Shown here piece after piece: positions 59,804 to 64,000 of a stretch of 64,000 nucleotides of DNA. Below the pieces are notes generated by a model. That model worked only from the letters and a program-made list of their open reading frames with translations. It did no database searches and was not told the DNA's origin. The number at the start of each line of letters is the position of its first letter. The first letter of the stretch is position 1. This stretch comes from Enoplosus armatus (Eukaryota > Chordata > Actinopteri > Centrarchiformes > Enoplosidae), in NCBI RefSeq assembly GCF_043641665.1, contig NC_092186.1:13396001-13460000 (forward strand), given 5' to 3'. The position numbers and the translations under genes are program-made.

Positions 59804-62507
59804 GCAAATCTTATCGTGAATAAATCCTTCATTAAGTATTTAGAATGGTATCAGCGCTGGTCCTGCCATCGTGCTGTGTATACTCAGTGATCCACCCAGG
59901 AGACATTGATCTTCTTCATAAGGAACATAATGGCCACCAGAGAAATACTGATCATATTTCAGCACCAGTCAATTCAGTTCATTAGGGCCGCTCTACCTCC
60001 TACTGCGGCCCTGTATTGATCTTGCCGGTGTCACCAGACTGTTATTCTCCGCTAACTAGATAGGGAACTCACAAAACTGTAATTTATACAGTGGCAACAG
60101 CCAGTCGAACAATAGACTACAGGGACAAACAAGCAAAATATATATAAAAGAAAGAAGATTGACCCATCTGTGTATGAGCAGCATGGACTGTCTGTCTTCT
60201 GTGCCCTTTCTGCGTTGGCATCAAATGTCAGACACGACACAAGAAATCCTAAAAGTATCAAGGCTGTCCACAGGTTTCAGAGAGAATTTTTTCTTATGCC
60301 TCTAATACCTTTTCCACCGTCTCCTCTCCTCTAATCTCCACTTATCTGGCAGCCAGGTGAGCTGCAGCACATGGCTGGTGGGCAGGCTTTGGTCTGTGGG
60401 AATACAGCTCATCTTAATGGTATTTCTCCCCCTTTTCCTTCTCTTCCCTTTGCTTCTCTTACCCTTTCCTCCAGGGCGGCTGTCAGACAGAGACGGAGGC
60501 AGCCAGAGAAGTTCTCATTGCTTCTGTAGCTGACAGCAGGGAGCCACTGGGATTGGACGAGCGACCGCAGCCGCCCGTCATGCAGAGGGGCAGCCAGGCT
60601 CACAGGTGCACAGCATCTGACAAATAATAGCAGATAAAACCCAGGCCAACCAGCAGCTCGCTCCTCGGTGGGGGGTGGGGGTGGGGGGGGCAAAGTGCTC
60701 TGACAACTAGCAGCCTTTACTTAACCACCAACCAGCCAGACACAGACCCCCACCCATGCACACAAACACACTATTCAAGGACAGACAAGGTCACAGATCT
60801 CAAATCCCTCCCCAGTATCATTCCTGCAGCTTACTGTACACTTGAAGGAGGTTAAGATTGATTTGGAGCTTAATACTGAGTGTTGGTGCAGCTGCTGCGT
60901 CTGAAAAAGCACATCAAAACCCAGCAGTCGCCTTTTCTTCCATTACTTGCTGCTCTTTTATTACTCTTGTTTTAATTTCTGTTGAAAGAGCTGCGAGTCT
61001 CCAAAGTGCAATAAAATGTCTTTATGCCACAGAGCTTTTTCCCTTGTATCCTCATTCTATTTCATGTTTTTATTCATTTATTCATCCAAATCTGCTTTTC
61101 ATCTTAGCGAGCAAACCTAAACTCCAGTGAACAAAATGCAAAAAACATTTTCATCAGCTTAAGCTATAATAATGCTGACCGAAACCTATTTAAACCTGTG
61201 GTAAAATTATAATATTTGTCTGCAATCATGTCCACTTATGTTGGCCTATTTTCACATCTACCTGCTCCTAACCTGGCCAAACGCATTGCTACACTACACA
61301 TGGAAAAAGTTAAGTAAAGAAACTCAATATCTCACAACCCATCAGCTAGGATACACAAACACCGACAGTGAAAAAGTATGTCACATGTCATGCATCTCCT
61401 CTGCCATGCAGGATGCCAGCTGATGTGACAATGGGAAACACAGTCTATCTCTCACTGCTGAGACCTCTAGTTCTGTAGAGGAGAGAACAGTCAAGATGAA
61501 TCTGGTGATCAATTGCTGCATGTCCTGAGACACGCAGCCAGACAACCGTCCAACTCTGTTCTCACTGAGCTGCTGCCACTGGGGGACAGGTACAGAGGAT
61601 GTTAAGGTGCGATAAATGCAATTTTTATTGTCCCATAAAATAAGTAACTACATCTGCAGAGGATTGACAATATTGTTGATCAATATCCATGAATCTAACA
61701 TACAAAACTAACTTCCTGACTGTATTGTGTTTTGGACAAATATTTCTAAATCTATTTCAGAAATAGTATACTTTTAAAATTTACACTGATGGAAACATTA
61801 GCACTTCACTTAACATGTCTGTTGTTGAATGTCTGCTCTAACTGGCTTGTTGAGGCTTGTTGACTGTGATTGGCCTGAGAAAATCTGTATCATTCCTTGG
61901 TCTCCAATAGAGGTCAGTGCAAAGTCACACACTCACACACAGGACAGCAGGGTGGTGTAATGAGTAGGAGAATTTCCTGAATTTTAAAGGACTTGGGTTC
62001 AAGCGTCTGCTGTGTTCAAGTTTCCTGGAGCAAGACCGAGGCTGCTGTTCTGTAGCTGAACCTGACGACTGACCCGCCACTGAAGGCAGGGCAATTAAAA
62101 CTAGAATTTCCCTATGGAAATTAATAATGTATAAAATTTTTATTTATACATACAGTTCTCTGCATACACACCCATTGGGCATACATGCTCCACACGCGGA
62201 TCTGACAGAGGGACTGAGACACAGGCTGAGAAGAGGCTGATAATGACCTTGACCATGGCAGCCGGTATCTCCTGGCAACGTACGTACTTATACCTGCACA
62301 AGATATTCTCATATGAACAATTTAGCAGAGTGACAGGTTATCATATTAACAATTTATCTTAGCAGTAAAGGCTCACTATTACTGACAGGTATCCATATTG
62401 TTAGCAGATCACCCAGAGGCTCCGATATTTAGCATCCTATAAGCTCTAAAGCAAAGAGGATGCAATAGGTTGTGAATAACAGTGATATAGTGTAGAGACG
62501 ATGTCCT

Positions 62508-62513
<6 letters not shown>

Positions 62514-62558
<45 letters not shown>
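62514..62558. repeat. (CA)n microsatellite
   Basis: A perfect CA array of about 45 bp. Confidence 0.95.
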
Positions 62559-62560
<2 letters not shown>

Positions 62561-64000
62561 CCAAAAACTCAATCCACCAGCCATAACACAGAGACAGAGT
62601 GGCATCAACCTCTATTATCTAGTCCCTATGCTGCTAACACAAAAGGCTCCCTGGAACAAAAATCCAATCAGTCCTCTCTAGGAGGATTTGCTCCACAGCA
62701 GTGCTCAGCAACACTGGTGGCTCTGCTGGTGACAAAGAAATAATCTCAGAGCCCACAGCCTGTTCACAGCCTGTTTACTGCCTTCGTCACATCGCCCTTT
62801 TTAGAAAGAGGACAGACAGTCTACGCTTCTCTGTTGTCATTTACTGTCCTCTGAGTTTAGCACTCTCTCTCTATTTCTCTCTCTACTTTTCTGCATGCAA
62901 AAACATGCAACACATGGTTGACTGTGTGTACAGTGCGTGAAATTACCGTATTTGCGACACGGGAATATTTACTTTAAGCATTAGTAATATAGGCTTGACA
63001 AAAAAGAACCTTCAGGCATACAGAGACAGGTTTTAAATGATTGTTTGATGACAAATATTTTCAAAATATTTCCAATATTCTGCCCCCTACTCCCCTTCCT
63101 TCTGGCTCCTATCTCTCACAGTCCTCCATTCTTTGTCTGGTAAATTATCACACTCGTTCTCCATTCATTAGCATGCTGCTGCTTATTTAGCTACGCTGCT
63201 GAGAAGCCTTCAACAAAATCAACTGGAAAATACTCAATATGAAGCAGCCAGCGCGCCCCTCTCCTTTCCTCCCACCCATCTTTCATCTCCTTCTTTGTTT
63301 GTTTTATGTGTTTTTTTAACCACATCAAAATGGAAGCATAGTCCCCCATAATGAAGAGGAGGGAGATAAAATATGTAAATTCACAGAGAAAGGATATAAT
63401 TAGGGCAATAATAGGAAGTGTTGTTTTCACAGCTGCTCATTTACACAAAAGCCTGATAGTATTTTTTTTATAAATAATGTTCTTCTCTGTTTTTTCTTTC
63501 TCTCTTCTTCCCTCCCTCCCTCAAGGTGCAAAGTCTCGTGCTCTACTAAAAACAAATCTCTGCAGCTCTCTAGCCTGAAAGCCAGTCAACCACGCAGTGA
63601 TCAAGCCACCCAGAGATTTCTATCAGCTCAGGTATGTACCAAAGGCCTGGACAGGAAGCAGGAGGTTGCATGCAGGTTGTTTCAGACCTGTCTTTACACC
63701 TTCCCTGGGTCAACTCAGGGCTGGATAGAAACACTGAAGCACTAGGTGTTAGGGTAGGGTGAAAGTGCAAGAATAGTTCACACTTGCTCAAAGTATTAAG
63801 GACAGGACAAGAGCTCCAAATGCAATGCCTTCTTGACTTACCAACGTAAAGGTTTCTGTTTGTTGTATATATATATGTTGTATATAGATAAACTGCTGCC
63901 ACGGGCTATTTTAATTTCAACAATTAAAGGAGGCCTGGTGCAGTGTTACCAATTGGAGAAGAAAATTGAGTTTTCTCTTTTTTAAAAGGAGTGAAAAGGT

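Larger units (their letters stand above)
55906..64000 (-). other. Presumed AGBL4 intron upstream of BEND5
   Basis: No AGBL4 or other exon was found. It contains a repeat at 58437-58604, CA arrays at 58220, 59763 and 62514, and low-repeat blocks (58605-58760, 59560-59720) with TTAATTA-type cores. Small open frames (for example 56264-56590 plus and 57165-57458 minus) match nothing I recognise. Confidence 0.55.

Overview
The window is vertebrate genomic DNA, almost certainly from a ray-finned (probably percomorph) fish. It has short conserved exons separated by long introns, very many (CA)n/(TG)n microsatellites, and several interspersed repeat families I recognise from teleost genomes. Examples are a foldback element carrying TTAGCTTAGCTTAGCA, a 'GGGCTGCAACTAACGATTA' element, and an 'ATTTATATAGCGCCAAATCA' element. 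There is no bacterial-type gene organisation. Most open reading frames are chance frames or frames running through dinucleotide repeats.

Two protein-coding genes can be supported, both on the minus strand. (1) Four consecutive internal exons of AGBL4 (cytosolic carboxypeptidase 6, CCP6) lie at 17158-17247, 15346-15460, 13170-13281 and 815-967. Their splice phases join perfectly and they encode part of the M14 carboxypeptidase domain: the zinc-binding HPGE, the Asn-Arg substrate-binding pair, and the third zinc-ligand histidine in DVHAHS. The remaining 5' and 3' exons were not found and presumably lie beyond the two edges. (2) A complete six-exon BEND5 gene (BEN-domain protein, 449 codons before the stop) runs from its ATG at 55815 to its stop at 48424. 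It appears to sit inside the AGBL4 intron upstream of the HPGE exon, the same nested arrangement as in human.

Layout: 1-814, downstream AGBL4 intron; 815-17247, the four AGBL4 exons with introns of 12.2, 2.1 and 1.7 kb, including a 1.1-kb polypurine tract at 2.9-4.0 kb and a nested transposon at 11.3-12.3 kb; 17248-42200, intronic DNA rich in microsatellites and transposon relics; 42200-48423, a U-rich (on the sense strand) segment that may be a very long BEND5 3'UTR; 48424-55815, BEND5; 55816-64000, more AGBL4 intron with candidate conserved regulatory blocks and microsatellites.

The most interesting signal is at the AGBL4 exons. The acceptors of two exons have a long (GU)n array in place of a polypyrimidine tract, and AC-rich repeats follow three of the donors. 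The 112-nt exon carrying the Asn-Arg motif lies between (UG)34 and (CA)18 in the pre-mRNA. These could pair with each other and loop the exon out, or pair across the intron to help splicing. The two genes have unrelated products (a tubulin deglutamylase and a nuclear DNA-binding repressor-type protein), so they are linked by position rather than by pathway.
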